Source of the DNA: Hyphomonas sp.
GTDB taxonomy: Bacteria; Pseudomonadota; Alphaproteobacteria; Caulobacterales; Hyphomonadaceae
NCBI RefSeq assembly: GCF_022844445.1
Contig: NZ_JALHLS010000006.1
Coordinates: 62,001-126,000, forward strand
DNA: 64,000 bases
Reading direction: 5' to 3'
Shown here: piece after piece, positions 62,320 to 64,000 of the stretch
Numbering within the stretch: position 1 is the stretch's first letter
Layout of the letters: each line of letters begins with the position of its first letter
Notes under the pieces: generated by a model
What the model saw: only the letters and a program-made list of their open reading frames with translations
The model's database searches: none
What the model was told of the DNA's origin: nothing
Program-made: the position numbers and the translations under genes

Positions 62320-64000
62320 CTAGTCCGGCTTTGCGGTCAGGTCGATGCGGCGGATCTCGCGGACCGTTCCGCTCTCGTGGACGCCTTCGATCAGTTCGGA
62401 ATTGACCAGCGCGATGACGCGGCCGCCGGTGAAGATCGGGCGGGCATTGCCGTACCAGTCCACACAGGAAACTTCGCACTCATAGCCTGTGGCGCTTTCC
62501 AGTTCCGGGTCGCGGCGCGTGGCGATCAGCTCGCCGGCCTTGGAGAGCTTGCCCGCAGCGTCGGTCTCAAGGTAGCTGAGATCCGAACTCGATGACCACC
62601 ACCACCAGCGTTCAGATTCCTCCGAGCGCGAGACGGTCGGCAGCGCGATGAGGCCCTTGCCGTCGGCGCCGATGCGGCTGTTGAACGAGTGGCTGCGGTT
62701 CTCGCTCTCGTATCGGTTCTCCATCACCAAGGTGCTGGCGACCGCCGGCTCCTCAAGGCGCAGGTCGATGAGCGAGACGCTGAGGCCCTTGTAGTCGCGG
62801 TAGCCGGTGAGCGCCATGTAGGGACCGGCGCGCTCGGCCCGGATCACGTCATGCGGGACGCTGACGGTGACCGGCCAGGACGGATTGTCGACCGGGACGA
62901 TGATGGCGCGGGCATCGTCGCGCACCGCTTCGCCTTGGCCGGGCGCCCAGGTGCCCCATCCTTCACGCGCGCCATAGACAAGGTGCTTCTCGGTGAACCG
63001 CGCCTCGTAGCTCGACGCTCCCGGCGACGGCAGCGGCACATAGCGTCCGCCCGGCGCGTCCGTGAACGTGTTCGTGAACGCTGACATGGGTGCATCGAAG
63101 AACGTCAGCGTCGCCGGCGTGCTCCAGCCGACGGGACAAGCGGCTGACTGCCAGTCGACTACTGCGCGGAAAGTTCCGGCATCCATGTCCATCGAGAACT
63201 GGTTCTGCGGCATGCCCCGCACACTTAGCACCGAAGGCATGTCGCCACTGATCGGCAGCTTCACGAGCGCGGATGTCGCGATCTCGCGCACCGGCGCGTG
63301 CCCACTCCGCTCAGGGCAGGCCTGATAACGCCCATCGGACTCGCTCGACATTTCCGCCCAGCCCGGATTCATCCAGAGCCAGAAGGCATCCTTGGTGACC
63401 AGGAATTCATGGAACTCTGTGCCGACGATCGCGGTCGACTCGCACAGCGGCGCAGAAGAATCCGTCGCCCCGGAGATATCGCAGACTGTTACCGTATGGA
63501 TCACCGGCTCAAGCAGGCGCTGTACCGGCATCCAGATGTCCTCGGCGCGGAACAGCGGACGCCCGCGCACATGCTCGCGCTCGCCTTCGGGACCTTCCTT
63601 GCGCCACTCGCGGATCTCCGGCGGATCGAACGCGTCCCACCAGCCGCGCCCGGACGTGAAGATCGGCGTATGGATGACGAGCTTCCCGTCGATCATCCGC
63701 GAGGCATAGTTGCTGCCCGAATAGTAATCGTCCGAGGAGATGTAGAAGGTCGCCTCGCGCGTCACCTTCCCGTCCGCGCCGAGCTTGAGCACAGTGAACT
63801 CGCTCGCATTCTCGCCGTAGGAATAACCGGTCACGAGGATCGTCCTTCCCGCGACCAGCATCTCGTCATACCAGGTATCTTCCTGGTCGGAGCGGTAGAC
63901 GTTGGCGCGGTCCGTGAGCTTCAGGCCGGGCTCACCGCCGGGCATCAGGTCGGTGACGAAGAGGCGGCCGTCCTGCAGGACGACGAGATGGTTGCCGATC
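62320..64000 (-). CDS. beta-propeller domain protein, N-terminus outside window
   Basis: The C-terminal 559 codons of a larger protein; the frame is open to base 64000 (IGNHLVVLQDGRLFVTDL at the cut edge), so the first residues are missing. DTWYDEMLVAGRTILVTGYS is the signature of the secreted Beta_propel (C-terminal beta-propeller) family, and repeated strands follow, for example MIDGKLVIHTPI, KHLVYGAREGWG and GGRVIALVNSE. It is probably exported. Function unknown for the family. It converges on the PodJ-like gene with 15 bp between stop codons. Confidence 0.8.
   Translation of the reverse strand, partial: IGNHLVVLQDGRLFVTDLMPGGEPGLKLTDRANVYRSDQEDTWYDEMLVAGRTILVTGYSYGENASEFTVLKLGADGKVTREATFYISSDDYYSGSNYASRMIDGKLVIHTPIFTSGRGWWDAFDPPEIREWRKEGPEGEREHVRGRPLFRAEDIWMPVQRLLEPVIHTVTVCDISGATDSSAPLCESTAIVGTEFHEFLVTKDAFWLWMNPGWAEMSSESDGRYQACPERSGHAPVREIATSALVKLPISGDMPSVLSVRGMPQNQFSMDMDAGTFRAVVDWQSAACPVGWSTPATLTFFDAPMSAFTNTFTDAPGGRYVPLPSPGASSYEARFTEKHLVYGAREGWGTWAPGQGEAVRDDARAIIVPVDNPSWPVTVSVPHDVIRAERAGPYMALTGYRDYKGLSVSLIDLRLEEPAVASTLVMENRYESENRSHSFNSRIGADGKGLIALPTVSRSEESERWWWWSSSSDLSYLETDAAGKLSKAGELIATRRDPELESATGYECEVSCVDWYGNARPIFTGGRVIALVNSELIEGVHESGTVREIRRIDLTAKPD

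Overview
This 64 kb window is GC-rich chromosomal DNA from an alphaproteobacterium, most likely a stalked or budding relative of the Hyphomonadaceae/Caulobacterales. The basis is the gene content: an RNase E with a divided S1 domain and a C-terminal GWW tail, a PodJ-like polar scaffold with an exact CtrA box upstream, a CC0125/CC1285-type lipoprotein, DUF2007 next to a TrmN6-like methyltransferase, separate glyQ and glyS, and a MerR/LiuR-type regulator beside acyl-CoA oxidation genes. Genus assignment is inference. I saw no rRNA, tRNA, CRISPR array, insertion sequence or prophage. Both ends cut genes: a Nudix hydrolase at the left and a beta-propeller protein at the right.

Layout. 1-5.7 kb: Nudix fragment, an SDR, two small acidic Ala/Glu-rich envelope proteins, nitronate monooxygenase, Kup and a broken alpha/beta-hydrolase remnant. 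5.7-14.1 kb: CorA, a PQQ-type sugar dehydrogenase lipoprotein, a D-2-hydroxyacid dehydrogenase overlapping head-to-head with a TIGR02301 protein, gamma-glutamyltransferase, family-5 uracil-DNA glycosylase, an APH-type phosphotransferase and a zinc alcohol dehydrogenase. 14.1-22.7 kb: dapA-smpB, a divergent Slt70-type transglycosylase, a DUF2306 membrane protein divergent from an AraC regulator, a DAACS symporter and an M20 amidohydrolase lipoprotein. 22.7-25.1 kb: a large multi-spanning membrane protein that I do not recognise, visibly lower in GC than its surroundings. 25.2-30.3 kb: nadA, a small secreted protein, nadB and nadC behind a palindromic operator-like site, then an SDR.

30.3-46.7 kb is mostly minus strand: a SleB-type cell wall hydrolase, ppdK, glyS, a charged small secreted protein, a frameshifted DoxX gene, glyQ, a 34-codon membrane microprotein, a TrmN6-like methyltransferase, DUF2007, a CC0125-type lipoprotein, (plus strand) a polyprenyl diphosphate synthase, then WecA/MraY-like transferase, ispE, a TPR lipoprotein and an AMIN/Amidase_3 amidase. 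47.2-49.8 kb is rne. 50-58.4 kb is a fatty-acid beta-oxidation block: a five-gene operon (acyl-CoA dehydrogenase, thioesterase, thiolase, unknown membrane protein, FadJ-type enzyme), a second acyl-CoA dehydrogenase and a MerR regulator. Similar ACGT-NN-ACGT sites lie upstream of the operon and upstream of the regulator, which suggests one autoregulated regulon. 58.6-62.3 kb is the PodJ-like scaffold.

The most interesting items are the unknown membrane protein, the candidate MerR regulon, the CtrA box plus GANTC site ahead of the PodJ-like gene, the His/Asp tract inside the RNase E S1 domain, the secreted protein inside the NAD operon, the Ala/Glu-rich protein pair, and two loci with frameshifts (alpha/beta-hydrolase remnant and DoxX) that are either decayed genes or assembly indels.
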